Source: Cavia porcellus (Eukaryota > Chordata > Mammalia > Rodentia > Caviidae). Taken from it: a stretch of 64,000 nt of DNA. Position numbers and translations under genes: made by a program. The stretch lies in NCBI RefSeq assembly GCF_034190915.1, contig NW_026947502.1, forward strand, positions 35,804,785-35,868,784, read 5' to 3'. Positions 11,196 through 22,709 of this stretch are shown piece by piece (position 1 is the first letter of the stretch; each line of letters starts with the position of its first letter). Under the pieces are notes generated by a model. The model searched no databases. It worked only from the letters and a program-made list of their open reading frames with translations, and was not told where the DNA came from.

Positions 11196-11990
11196 GTTGA
11201 ATTGTTCACTAAAAATTATTTTTTTCTTATTTAGTATGCTTTACATTAGTAATAGCATAAATATAGAAACAAGAAGAAGATATTTTCATTAATCAAGATA
11301 TAGGGAAGTGGCCTCTATCTTTTTTTGAAACTTAGGAAGGAAATAAGCCTAATTCTTAAAATGAGCAAATGTCTAAATTTCATTGAACTATGCTGCTGTG
11401 TCTTAAAAGAAGGACTATAAAAGTATTCAGGGTACCTGGGTCTTACACTTCAGTGAGATGTATCATAGACCTACCTTGCAAGGAAGATATATTTAGAATA
11501 TATTAGTGGACTCCAAATCCCCATTACTCATAAAATCAGTTTTTTATGCACATCTCTGGTACCAGGATGACCCAAAAATTAAGAAGTACTTGTACCATGC
11601 AGTATTAGGAACTAATACCTATTTTAACTGGATTACTAACATTTATTTTTATCATAATCACAAACAGTTTAGATTTATCTTTTAATCTTCAAACTGAGTG
11701 TTACAGGGAGTGATAGTAGGCACATGACAGAATAAGAGGCTACTGAATTTTCCTTAACACAGAAATACACTGAATCAATATCTTTTTGCAGATTAATTCT
11801 ATCTGAGCTAATGTTAGAAATAAGTGAGAGATTCATCTGCATGGGGCAACTAAAAAACATACACATAAAAAGATAGGCAAAGCAGAGACTTAGAAGATAT
11901 GATTGAAAAATCTAGTTAATGGTTAAATTTTTTTAGATTAAAAAAGACACATTGCCGTTAATCTCCATCAAAATTAGTCTCCCTCACTTC
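11196..11990. other. unassigned AT-rich stretch
   Basis: No gene, RNA or repeat family recognised. Confidence 0.4.
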
Positions 11991-11999
11991 AACCCCGCT

Positions 12000-12260
12000 T
12001 CCCCTACCGCTCTTGCTACTGTCTGTAAGCCTTATTTCGTGAGTGTGTTTAGTTGCACAGTCATGGCTGCCTTGATGTTCTGAACTGATTCAACACATTT
12101 ATCTTTCATGATAATTTGGACTTTGGATAAGAGCCACAAGTTGCTTCGTTCCTGATTTGGTGAATAAGGTAGATGAGTGCACAGTTTAATGTTTTTCCAA
12201 GCCTGCCTTTCTGTTGGATGACACTTGACTGCCACATTTTCTGTAGTTTTGATTATGCTT
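12000..12260 (-). pseudogene. mariner-like transposase C-terminal fossil (probable)
   Basis: The minus-strand frame at 12032-12235 contains HLPYSPNQERSNLWLLSK followed by a KDKCVESVQNIKAAMTVQL segment and a terminal LNTLTK. Mariner-family transposases have a 'HPPYSPDLAPSDFFLFPKLK' segment carrying the third catalytic Asp, then 'KGRRFESIEDIKAAVTEVLK.LT'. Order and spacing agree. The PYSPD Asp is Asn here, so a catalytic residue is lost. No terminal inverted repeats were found. A chance match cannot be excluded. Confidence 0.5.
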
Positions 12261-12339
12261 CATAAAGACACTCATGAAAGGAATTCCAAAACTGCGTTAG
12301 AAAGTGACAGCAAGTGTAGGATAAGTGTGTTAAAAGGAG

Positions 12340-13878
12340 GAAGGGTATTTTGAGAGGGATTAATGGCAATGTGTCTTCCACTGTAATCAGTTTTATTTGA
12401 ACATTCACTATATGTTTTGATCACACCTCATACTTAGGCATACACAGACTGTGCCCTGGATACTCTGGCATACAATTGGGAAGAAATCCCAAAGCCAGCT
12501 TCAGTGGTGAATAAAAGATTAGTGCCCTACAACTCTAAGTTATCCACTTTGGTTCTCAATTCATGAGTTCCGGGAATGATAGAAATTAGATGTATAGATG
12601 TTTCTCTAGAACCACAGGGGGAAACAAAGCTGCCATTATATTTAGGTGCACATGTACTTCCTTGGACTTTACCTCTAGAAATCAAGGCAGCAAGGGGCTA
12701 CAAATCAAATATCCCAGTTTTCCTCTGTAAAAGATTTGCTGACACACACAGACAACTATTTCTGCAGCAGCCAAGCTTCTCCTTCTCCAACACAGAAATG
12801 ACTGTGCTAGCAAATAGTAGATCTAAGGCTGAGTAGGATATCAGGATTCCCTGAGCTCTAGGGTTGCCCCAGTGATAACTCACATCCACCAGATCCTGGA
12901 GGAAGTTTGTTCGTTTTTACAGTCTCCTTGCTAGGGAATTGTATCCTAACTCTCTGGGGGCAGTGGGAAGTGAGTACACGAATCTCTCTAGATTAAAGAA
13001 TAAATATGTGGTTTCAAACAAGCATGCAAATACATGCAGCTGTCTCTTGTGAACAGTGCTGAAAGAAAGATAAAAAGAACAGCCTGCTGTTTCTCCCTAG
13101 AGAGGTTTTCTGTATTCCTTTCTGTTGGTTACTTGTCTGCCTGGCCTCTAAGTAACTTGCCCTGGAGGATTAGTGGCTGATAAGCATGGAATGGCTTGCA
13201 GCCTAAGCAGGAACTCAGTGTTTACTAAACCTTCTTCCCTTAATTGTCCCTGTGAAAACCTCATGCCAAACGCTTCCTCCTGGAAGGATCTTTTTCTCAT
13301 GTCTTGATTATTCTAGATTTTCCATCTCCCACCTAAAGGACTATTTTCTTAACTGCCTAACAATGGGAGTGTGTGGGATGCTGCAATCCCGAGTCTGTAA
13401 AGCACAGAAAGTAAAGAATAGACTTACAGTGGACCTCATTGCAACCTGAACAGAAGGGTAGGCATTTACCATGGGTCATCTCCCTGGCGTAGCGCAGATC
13501 GAGTGTGAGATAAATGCATGTAAGGCTTAGACCTTACTTAGATGTGACATACACATCTAACATCCCAGCCTTCTCAGACAGTGGTAGGAGGTCTGGCTTC
13601 CATATTGCCTGTCTTGGAGTACTGACAAATGTGTCATTTACTCATCCTATGGGGATCCCAAACATAGAGATAGCTGTCATACACAGATCTGAGAGATACG
13701 TTGAAATCTCTGGTTGCATAGATTTGTGAGATCTGTGCTTGCGCAGTCATTCTGGCAAGTTTTGCAGACACAGTTGTCTTATCTAATACACAGAAACCAA
13801 CACAGGGTATCAAGAAAAATGAAGAAATGAGGATATGTGTTCTGAATAAAAAATAAGATAAAATCTCAGACACTGACC
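12340..13878. other. unassigned stretch
   Basis: Moderate base composition, no convincing gene. Open frames of 60-86 codons (12576-12836, 13252-13449, 13514-13729) lack motifs and overlap others on the opposite strand. Confidence 0.4.
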
Positions 13879-13879
13879 C

Positions 13880-14370
13880 AAGTGAAGTGGATGTGTTATT
13901 TATTCTATAGAGTATTGAAAAAATGTTCATAAAAATGCTCATGAAGCTCAGGAAAACAATACAAGAGCAAAAAAATTTAGTAAAATGATAGAGTGTAAAA
14001 ATGTACCAAACAAAAATCATTTCTGAAGAATGCTATAACTGGTGTGAAAAGATGCAGTAGAGGAGGTTGACAATAGCCTAGATCAAGCAAAAAAATTAGC
14101 AAATTTGTACGTAGGTCACTGGAAATTATCCAATCTAAGAAGCATAAAAAATGAAACAATACAGATAGCTTATGGGATTTACCAGATGCTGTTGAATTGA
14201 ATGACCATTATTAGTGTGTCAAACTGGGAAAAGAAAGAAAGGAACAGAAAAATGTATCTCAGTAAATAATGGCAGAGAATTTCTTAGCCCTGGGGAGGGG
14301 AAATAAAAATCCAGATCAGGAAGCATGAGTTACACCAAGTAAAATGAATTCAAAAAGACCTTCACCAAGG
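13880..14370 (+). mobile_element. ancient LINE-1 ORF1 region, plus strand
   Basis: Follows the order of old mammalian L1 ORF1. 'ggcagagaatttcttagccc' (about 14271) parallels 'ggctgaaaacttcccaaatt'. Then 'tccagatcaggaagca' matches 'catccagatccaggaagc', and 'caccaagtaaaatgaattca' the 'ccaaataagatgaaccc' segment leading to the RRM. Many indels and no open frame. The opposite-strand 128-codon frame here is a shadow of this fossil. Confidence 0.65.
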
Positions 14371-14419
14371 ATCTTAGCCTATTTACTGTTACTGAAAACA
14401 GTATCTCACATAAGGTAAC

Positions 14420-14715
14420 TGATAAAGAAAACAGGCTTATTTTGGATGATTTCTGGCCCACTCAGTGTCGAAGGGCCGCATCTGATGATGGCCTTCTTGC
14501 TGTCAGAGTTCTGAGGTTGCACAGAGCATCCCACTGGGAGAGACAGGGAGTGCACATATGTGTTGGCTCTCTTCCTACTGAGTCAGCAGTATTCCATGAT
14601 GAGGCCTCCACTCTGAGGCCTTGAACTGATCCTAGTCACATCTCCAAGGCCTCACTGCTAAACACTTTATACACTATTAGTATCTCACAATGGGGATTAA
14701 ATTTCAGCATGTGTT
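14420..14715 (-). mobile_element. LTR-like mammalian interspersed repeat (MaLR/MLT-type), minus strand
   Basis: Contains 'aggcttattttggatgattt' and 'gggccgcatctgatgatggc' then 'ttcttgctgtcagagttctg'. These match a widespread mammalian repeat whose consensus runs 'tttattttggctcacagttc ... gggccacatctggtgatggc'. It ends near 'caatggggattaaatttcag', also part of that consensus. I recall the pattern but not the exact family name; MaLR LTR in antisense is the best guess. Confidence 0.5.
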
Positions 14716-14916
14716 TTTAACAGAGGATAAACACAATGGAAGAATACCAATTCAGTAAGAATACCAGTGGGAATTTCTGTTTCTTTGCATTTACTTAAAG
14801 CTACTATGCAGTATATTTTAAAGTCTCATGTGCAGCTGATAAGAATATGTATTATGATCTTGTGAGCTGGAACACTCAGTAGACATCTACTAAATCCATT
14901 TGCTCCCAGGTTTGGC

Positions 14917-15049
14917 CTTTTCTTTTCTTTTCTTTTCTTTTCTTTTCTTTTCTTTTCTTTTCTTTTCTTTTCTTTTCTTCTCTTCGCTTTTCTTTTCTTT
15001 TCTTTTTCTTTCTTTCTTTCTTTCTTTCTTTCTTTCATTCTTTCTTTCT
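14917..15049. repeat. (CTTTT)n / (CTTT)n microsatellite
   Basis: A CTTTT pentamer array (about 14917-15005) changes into a CTTT tetramer array (about 15006-15049). L1 sequence of the same copy flanks it on both sides, so the array expanded inside an existing L1. A lysine/arginine-rich 70-codon frame across it on the minus strand is only the translation of the repeat. Confidence 0.95.
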
Positions 15050-16791
15050 TTGTCTAGTTGATGTATCTATTTGTGACAGTGAAGTTTTAAGCTCCCCTAT
15101 TTTAATTGTAATAGTGCTTATGCAACTTTTCCTATCCTTTATATTTGTTTTATATAGTTGGGCGCTCTTATATTTGAGGCATATATATGTACAATTGTCT
15201 TTTCTTGGAATTTTCCCTTAACTGGAATGTACTGATTTTCTTTATCTCTTTTGATCAGTTTTGGCTTGAAGTTCACATTCTCTGCAAATAGAATAGCTAC
15301 CTTTTTCTGGGTTCCTGTCACATGGGGTATTATTTTCCATCCTTTGATTTTCAGTCTATGAATTATTTTTTAGCTAAATGTGTTTCTTGATTATAACATA
15401 TTGCTGGATCTTCTTTCTTGATCCATTTGGCCAATCTATTTCTTTTGATTGGTGAATTGAGACCATGTAGATTAGTGATTATATGTATTGGTTTATCCTT
15501 TTCATATTATTTTCTGATACTGGTTCCTGTCTTTCCCTTCTGTTTAATTGCTTACCCTGCCTATTGGCCTCTTTCTGTTGGTCTTGTTGGATTTGTATAC
15601 ATAGTTGTCTCTCTCTAGAATATCTTTTATACCACATTGAAGAGCTAGCTAGTTTGTTGATAATGAATTTCTTCAGTTGTTCTTTGTTATGGAGGTATCT
15701 TATTTTTCCATTAATTCTCTAAATCAGTTTTCCAGGGTATATCAATCTTGGTTGCAAGTTATTTTATTTTAGAAATTGGAATACTTCACTCCAAGCTCTC
15801 ATTTACTTAAATGTTTATGTTGAGAACTCTACTGTGATTATGATGGGCTTTTCTTTATAGGTGACTTGTTTCTTTTCTCTAATAGCCTTTAATATTCCAC
15901 CCCTGTGTGGTCTTTCTAGGATCTTACATAATTTGCTATAAATTTATTTTGGTCCTTTTATATGCTTCACTTATCTATATGTCTAATTGTTTTTCCACAT
16001 TTAGAAAGATTTTGCTATGATTTATGTCATTTGTGTTAGATCCTGTTTTTAAATTTAATTAAATCAATCATATTACTTTACTTTGCATCATCTTGCAGCT
16101 GTTAAATTGTTTATTTCATTATTTATTGTTATTTTTAAGAGATCTTTCTTTTTATGATCAATAGACACATCCTATCTTCTAAGTCTGAAATTCTATTTTC
16201 TCTCATTCATTTAGTATTGTAAACTTTCAATGGAATTTTTAAATTTTCTGGATATCTGTTTTAATCTGTTTCATGGATTTCATTTCTGTCCTATATTGGG
16301 CATTCATGCTTTCCATAATTTTGTTATGTTCATTTAAAAAAATCTATTTTTATACTAGTCTTGCTGAACAAGTCCTTCATTATGGTGGTCATATCTCTGT
16401 TTTTCACTTGTGAAATTATTTCTGCTCTGATTGCCTATATAGTCTCATGCACCTGTTTTTGAATTTTTGCTGCTATCATTTTGGATGGCTGGCCTCCATT
16501 TTCCTCTACCTCATTGTTCTGGACTTGTTCTGGGTGGAGTAGAAGTCTTCAGTTGCATTTTGTTTCTGTGTCTTCATTTTGAATTTAATTTTACTTTTTT
16601 TTGTGTGTTGATGCCTGTACATTTGTTATAGTAGGTAGCCTTATCACTAGTATTGAGGCTTCCCTAGGAAAGCTGTCTTTGATCTCACCAGCAATAAACC
16701 CATGGACAGCCCTATCCTGCTGGATTATAAAGTCCTATGTCTATGTTTTGTTTATCTATGAGTCTCTGATTTCAGATTAACTTCTGTATCA

Positions 16792-16792
<1 letters not shown>

Positions 16793-16824
<32 letters not shown>
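16793..16824. repeat. (TA)n microsatellite
   Basis: About 16 TA dinucleotides within the 5' UTR part of the minus-strand L1. Confidence 0.95.
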
Positions 16825-16826
<2 letters not shown>

Positions 16827-17441
16827 CTCCCCCTTTCTTCCAATTACCTGTGTTTTTAGTTGATTTTCTCTGAGAAGCTCTCATATGACTCCCCTTTTAT
16901 TCAGCCATGTTGAGTTCTTACTGAAAATATCTGAGACTGTTAGGGGCCCTATTGAAATTTCACATGATAAAATCTCTTTGTTCAAGCGCTGTGGTAAGAC
17001 ATGCTAAACTTCATTCTTCTGTGTTCTGGAACAGACCAGCACTTTTTTAGAAGACCAAACTTAGCCCTTTGTACAGATGCCTATGTGTCATACCTTCTCA
17101 TGAAGCTGAGGTGGGCACATTTTCAGAGACATGTGCAGATACTGTTTTCCTAAGAGAATTCCAGCAATATCCAACTGTCCATCTGTTGAAAGTTGAAATT
17201 TGGGCTCTTGTTGTGATGATATAAAACATACTCAATATTTTATCAGAGATTATATACTTAAAATATGTCTCACAATTTTCTTAAAAATGTTTCTTTATTT
17301 AAGTTTACATATCCAAATGTCCTAAATTATATTTTTATATTCAATCAGGCCTTTAGAAACTAGCTCATTTAAACTGTGTTATTGTTCTCTTTAGGAAAAT
17401 CCAGAAAAATATTTCTCCATTATCTCAAGCTAAGCTCAAGT

Positions 17442-17518
17442 GAATTCAAGGCTAGCCTGAACTGCATTGTGAGATCTTGTCTCATAAAGACAAAAAGACA
17501 AAATAAAATAAAATAAGA
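17442..17518 (+). mobile_element. B1-like (7SL-derived) SINE, 3' half
   Basis: 'gaattcaaggctagcctgaa' followed by 'gatcttgtctcataaagaca' and an A-rich AAAAT/AAAAG tail. This is the 3' half of a B1-type monomer, where 'gttcgaggccagcctg' and 'gaccctgtctcaaaa' are diagnostic. The 5' half with the A box is absent. Confidence 0.7.
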
Positions 17519-17519
17519 T

Positions 17520-20258
17520 GTGTGGTCTGATGTGCAAATACTCATCCTAATTTTATTTTTCCATTCTGATATTCCACTGGTTTTTGAGATTTTAATTCAC
17601 TATCCTTATATTGCTTATATCAATGACTATGTCTAAAAATGTCAAAGCAAAAGCCATTTTTAGGAAGTAAGTAGGTACTCTTAGCGGCTTCATCCTGAAC
17701 TAAGAGCTGCCTTTAATATTAAAAAACAACATCATCAACAATAAAATAAATGCTTTTCACACTTTCCATGTATATACACATATATAATACATTTGATGTA
17801 TGCTCTACATAGGAAATGCTGTTTGAGTGGCAATAAAAATTCCATTTGTTTCATGTTTTCTTGTAAAATATCAGCATTGTTTCATAGAGTAAAACATTTT
17901 AGAAAATCAATGGAGGACTTTGATGAGATTTTCTAATCATTCAATTAATAAGTTATTTCAAAAGCACTATAGTTTTCCATCCACTTCTCTTGCTGCTTGA
18001 GGCAGAACACAAAAATTATACCCACAGGGTACCTCTAGATCTTTATCACTCTCTCGGCGTATATGTGAGCACATACTATCATCTTTGTAGAAATTTCCTT
18101 TATTTTAACCTCATCTGAAATTCCGGAATTCCAGAGCCTTACCTTTCTTATTTGTTTCTTCTGACTGTTACATTCTACCTACCTTCAGATTTCCTCCCTG
18201 CTGCTTAACCTTAGTAATGAATCAATACCCAGGAGGCTCTATTCACTAATGACTTTATACGGTGATTTCAAGTATACTCTTCATCAGCAGGCACTTATTA
18301 GCAGCTTGATTATGCCTTTCTGACTGTTTGAACTCAGATATCCTGAAACTGAGAAAACTTACACATGGGGATGGGAAGTGGCAGCTTACCAGTGTAATCA
18401 TTCCACTTTACAATGCATATAGTGCTGAGAACTTGAGTTGTGATAAAGGAGTGACATTGACAACGATGTGATCTGAGCTGGGTCTTAGGAATTCAGTGAT
18501 CGCATGGTCTATTTCTGTGCCCAGAGAAGAAAACTTTTTACTGAGGCATTGTATGTGAGCCCTTAGAGGTGACTGTAATGGTTCCTTCATTCAGTTCTCA
18601 GTTCTTCACAGTCTTCATTTTCATCCCAGTTAACAATTTATACCTCAAAATGAGCTGCCATGGCCATTTCTTGAGTTAATAAATGTTTATTTATTGCCTA
18701 TTATGGGAAAGAGATATTTCAAAGTACTCAAGGGATTTTATCTTATTTTTAGAATTTTAATATTTGTAGTATTGCTATTAAATTAATATCTACTAGTCCA
18801 GCCTCCCATTCCCCATTAGCATTTTTTATTTCAGAATTCTTCCAAAAACCAATATCTGCTTATCAAAATTTGTTTCCTTCAAATCTTGACTAATCAGTTT
18901 GTATGAAATGAGTGCTCAAAATGTTATAGAATTTTTTTATTAATCATTTTCCTTCAATGACAATATCTAGAAATACCAAAACAAAAATTTTTAAGAAAAT
19001 CATCGTATAACTGACAATAAGATAGCAAATTCATTAAAAACCTAGTTATGTAATAATGCCTTTTATTCTTCTTCTTTTGTACATACCATTGATATAAATG
19101 TTATTTTAAAGATCCAAAAATAGCTCAGATATTTAATCCCACCAAATAACTTAGCAGTGGTGTTTATGACCATGGATATATGGGCACTGTTGGAGAGTTT
19201 GTGGTACCTTAAAAAGAGACAGAGAAGATTTCTGAAGTTGCCTTCTATATTAAGTTTGCTTTCTGGCTAGATGGTAATACAAGCCAACCCTCCACAGATA
19301 TGTAATTGTTGCAGTGTAGAGTTCAGAATTAGTTTAGATAAGAACCTTTAGGGTGGGTCACAGAAACTGACCTGTCCATTGTTTAAGTTTGTATAGCCTA
19401 TTTTAACTTTGTAAAACCTGAGTCCTCTAGTATTGCTTATTTTTTTTCTCAGCTGACCTTCCTCTAAAATGAAAGATTCACTCCCACAAAATCAGTGGAA
19501 TTCATTCTGTGTTGCATGGGCTTTGATGTTTATAGTATTTCAAGATTTCAGTTACCTTCAGGCTTGCTGTGTTTGCCAAACTGCAATGAAAAACCTCTGT
19601 GTCTACCATGCTCTTTTCTATGAATATGTCAATTTCTTGTGCACTGAAACCGTATTTCATGAAACTTAATTCCTGATTAGTTCCAAAAGGTTTTTTTCTT
19701 TAGGTTATGGATTGAGATGGTTTTGGGTACACTTATAGCTGCCAAATATTCACTTGATGAACTGAATTCTGTGTCCAAGCAAGGCATGAATTGGGAAGTT
19801 ATTTTTGAATCCTCAGTATATGTAAAATCATAGCTACCAAAAACTATGTCAGTTGTGTTGTATCCTCACTTCAGGAAATAATTAAAATCTTCACTGCTTC
19901 ACTTTTAACTTCTAGCTATTTTCTGAAACTTTTTTATTTCTTAGTATATAATATCAATTTGGACACATTTGGCAAGTAGTTTTCAGTGATGATATTAGAA
20001 ATGTTTAAAAATATTAGAATTATTAATAGGAGGACTAATACTATAACAATTGTAATCTCTTCTGGTTTAAGCTTATGAGAAATTCTTACATCTCATATAT
20101 AAAATCTTATAATCTGCCACTTACATGTAGTACAAAGTGTATTACTCCTATATGCAAAATTAAGTTTTCTAGACATAGTGTTATTTTTATTTCCTCCTTT
20201 TAAAAATCGTGTGCTTAAAAGTCTCTGAGTAGATTCACATATGTCAGGTGTATACATC
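17520..20258. other. unassigned stretch
   Basis: 2.7 kb of AT-rich sequence with no gene, RNA or repeat I can support. A 14-bp A/T-dominated patch near 18690-18740 faintly recalls a MIR core but is too diverged to call. Confidence 0.4.
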
Positions 20259-20304
20259 AAAAGTGAGTAACAGAGCATGGGCAGCGAGAAACAGCAGACA
20301 TGCT

Positions 20305-20520
20305 CCTGTGCACCTGCCACCACTGGGACATTGACCTCTTGCAGGCAGTCAACACAGGCTGGGTAAAACAGCCAGATACACCTTGTGTGCCTGTAGGCCG
20401 CCATTGGAGATGCTTGCTTCTTGCAGGAAGCCATCATGGGCTAGGGGAATCAGACAAAAATGCCCCTGTGTGCCTGCTCGCATTGAGGAAGTTCCTGTGA
20501 GCCACACAGACTGAGAGAAG
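20305..20520 (+). repeat. tandem monomers (about 80 bp) in the L1 5' UTR
   Basis: Units begin near 20305, 20381 and 20463, each with a 'cctgtgtgcctg'-like start. 'ttgcagg' recurs at 20339 and 20421 (82 bp apart), each followed by a related 'cacaggctggg' or 'catgggctagg' segment. About two and a half units of GC-rich sequence precede ORF1. Sequence and period differ from the 90-bp units at 2408-2640, so two monomer types are present in the window. Confidence 0.65.
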
Positions 20521-20726
20521 AAGTAGCCCCACGACCATATATCCATGGCCATCAGGGAATCCTCAGTGTAGCTGCTCAGGTCTGGACATTCCACACCCCA
20601 TTGCTGCCCCAGGAACCTGGGTTCAGAGAAATCCAGGTGCCTGACCCATTCCCCGCACCGCAGAAGGGCAGCCAATATGAGAAGTGTGGGTCCCCACGAG
20701 CAGCTTGTTGGGAGGAACCCAGGAAA

Positions 20727-21735
20727 ATGTCAAGGCAAAAGATGACCACAAGGCAATCTCAGACCTCCAGCCCACGCAGAACAAGTCTGGGAGATACGGT
20801 CAGGAAGGAAAATGAAAGTCTCACACTTGAAGTCTCTGAAAGGAGAGTAACTGAATTAAAGCAACAACTTCATGAGGCTATAAAAGTAATCATATCAAAA
20901 TAACATCTAAGCTAAAATAAGAAATCACAAACATAATGAAAGAATTTCTGAGCGTATCCAAAGAAGACATAGATGAAAAGAAGAGCATAGAAAAATGATA
21001 CAAACAGAATAGAAAAATGAACATTATAGGAAGGAATTACAGTACATCAAAGAGATTCAAAGAGATATCCAGAAAATTAAGAACTCTATCAGAAGCTGGC
21101 AAAACTGCTTGACAGGGACTGAAGATAGACTTTCGTACCTTGAAGACAGGATTGCAGCTAGTGATCATGAAAGATTAGATCTCTTCCAAAAAATTTAATG
21201 GCTGCAATAAAGTGCAAAGAAAAATAATTTAATAGTAATAGAAGCCAGCAAAAAAGCAGGGGTCAACACAAATTACATAAAAAGACAATTTACAGAAATA
21301 GTGTCAAACATGGGAAAAGGACCTGACATGCAGATAAGTGAGGTTTATAAATCTCCAACTACTCATAACCAAAATAAATCTACACACAGACATAATTATC
21401 AAGATCCCAGGAATTAAGCACAAGAAAAGAACATTAAAGGCTGTTAGAGAAAAGAAACAGATCACCTGTAATGGAAAACCTATTAGAATCATGACACACT
21501 TCTTGACACAAGCCATCAAGTCAAGAAAAGCTTGGAGTGAAGTACTTCAAGTCCTGAAAAAAAAAAAAAAAAAAACCCAACCTCCAATCCAGACATACCC
21601 TGAAAAACTATCTTTCAAAATTAATGAAGAAATAAGACATTTTTATGATAAAGAACAATTGAAGCAATTCAAGCCGACTAAACCTACCCTATAAAGAATC
21701 CTGAAGAATATTCTAGAGAGAGATAAAGATGACCA
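20727..21735 (+). pseudogene. L1 ORF1, decayed
   Basis: Starts with MSRQKMTTRQSQTSS at 20727, the same leader type as the ORF1 at 55594. The N-terminal frame stops near 20903; further frames continue the coiled coil ('ENRIASDHERLD'-like region near 21130-21180). The C-terminal domain is readable at 21400-21694: KKRTLKAVREKKQITCNGKP, then YPEKLSFKINEEIRHFYDKE. These are the classic ORF1p RNA-binding C-terminal motifs. A 19-bp A-run near 21558-21576 inside the ORF adds a lysine tract and probably a frameshift. Confidence 0.85.
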
Positions 21736-22299
21736 TGGTTCCAGGAACAGCAGTGGTGGTGGTGGGGCGGTCACTGAGTGGGTCAGGAAATTGAATGGAA
21801 GGAAAAAGTGGGGGGCCAACAGCAGAAGAATAGTATGGCAGATATGACCCACTGCTTGTCTGTCACAATAATTAATGTAGATGGCTTCAATTCACCGATG
21901 GAAAGGAACATGGGAGAGTGAATCAGGTGACAAGATACTGTGTACAAGAAACACTTTACTCAAAAAGAAATTCATAGGCCGAAAGTCAAAGGAGAGAAAA
22001 TAATGCTCCATGATAAAGGAAGCCAGAAAAAAAGCAGGGGTAGCTTGCTCATCAACCACAGAATGGAAAAGAAAGATTTAGCATTTTTATACAATGGAAA
22101 GTTGCCCAGCTATAAAGGATAATCTTGAGGTTCTCTTAGGTAAACTGATGCAACTTGAGATCTTGTTCATGGGTGAAATGGTTTGAACTCATATTGCTGA
22201 ACATCTTGTCTCCCTACCATAAAAAACTGAAGGAGTTATTGGTATCCAAAATGTGAGATAGATATTATGAAAATGATATGGGAGGAAACATCTAAAAGG

Positions 22300-22690
22300 G
22301 GTAGGTGGTGACCATTGTTTATGTCTTGTTTTGAATTCCTGTATCATTCTCATAGTTTAGCTAGGTTTAGTTATATTCTGTCTGTTTGTTTGATTTTACT
22401 ATGTCTGATGGTATGGGAAGCCATTGTTGCTTTCCTATTATCTGGTTTTGAAGTCCTGTGATTTTTTTCATTGTTTGGTTTTGATTTGTTTCATTCTGTT
22501 TTGTTTTTTTCTTAATTTATTATGTCTGATGGTATGGATGACTATTTTAAAGAAAACAAATGACATACTGGTACCAATTGTTGATTCCCTATTATCCTAT
22601 TTTGAAGTCCTGTATCACTTCCATTGTTCTATTCTGATTAGCTTTATTCTGTTGTATTTTGTTTGATTTTTATTTTGATTTTATTCTCTT
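22300..22690 (+). repeat. tandem units (about 125 bp) in the L1 3' UTR
   Basis: Three related units. Landmarks: 'tatgtctgatggtatgg' ends units near 22415 and 22538. 'ttttgaagtcctgt' (or ttttgaattcctgt) recurs at about 22330, 22446 and 22599. 'ttattctgt' or 'ttcattctgtttt' follows each. The same unit type appears in antisense at 53600-54420. The units lie just before the 3' end of the L1. Confidence 0.65.
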
Positions 22691-22709
22691 TTTTAAAAAA
22701 GTGAATGAC

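Larger units (their letters stand above)
14790..16985 (-). mobile_element. LINE-1 (ORF2 start, ORF1, 5' UTR), interrupted by a microsatellite
   Basis: Antisense L1, 5' two kilobases only. 14790-14915 corresponds to the ORF2 endonuclease end; 15056-15760 to its N-terminal part (15139-15321 reads TGTQKKVAILFAENVNFKP on the minus strand, as in the copy at 137-424); about 15760-16640 to ORF1; and the rest to the 5' UTR. A CT-rich microsatellite replaces about 40 bp of L1 at 14917-15049. More diverged than the 48.7-56.4 kb copy. Confidence 0.85.
20272..22696 (+). mobile_element. LINE-1 with both ends but an internal ORF2 deletion
   Basis: Plus-strand L1 bounded by a 13-bp direct repeat with two mismatches: 'aaaagtgagtaac' (20259-20271) and 'aaaagtgaatgac' (22697-22709). 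The order is a GC-rich 5' UTR (20272-20726), ORF1 (20727-21735), the start of ORF2 (about 21840-22065), and then, abruptly, the last codons of ORF2 (from about 22080) and the 3' UTR (about 22160-22696). Roughly 3.5-4 kb of ORF2 is missing. Both ends sit at the duplication, so the deletion arose after insertion or the RNA was already shortened, for example by splicing. Confidence 0.85.

Noticed and set aside
13634..14020. 128-codon minus-strand open frame as a gene
   Set aside because: It runs antisense through a degraded plus-strand L1 ORF1 region, with Phe/Leu/Ile-rich composition typical of A-rich DNA read backwards.
14826..15038. Lysine-rich coding sequence
   Set aside because: It is the translation of the CTTTT microsatellite.
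18680..18750. MIR core element
   Set aside because: Only loose similarity ('ttattgcctattatggg', then 'tttcaaagtactcaa'); too few matching positions to support by eye.
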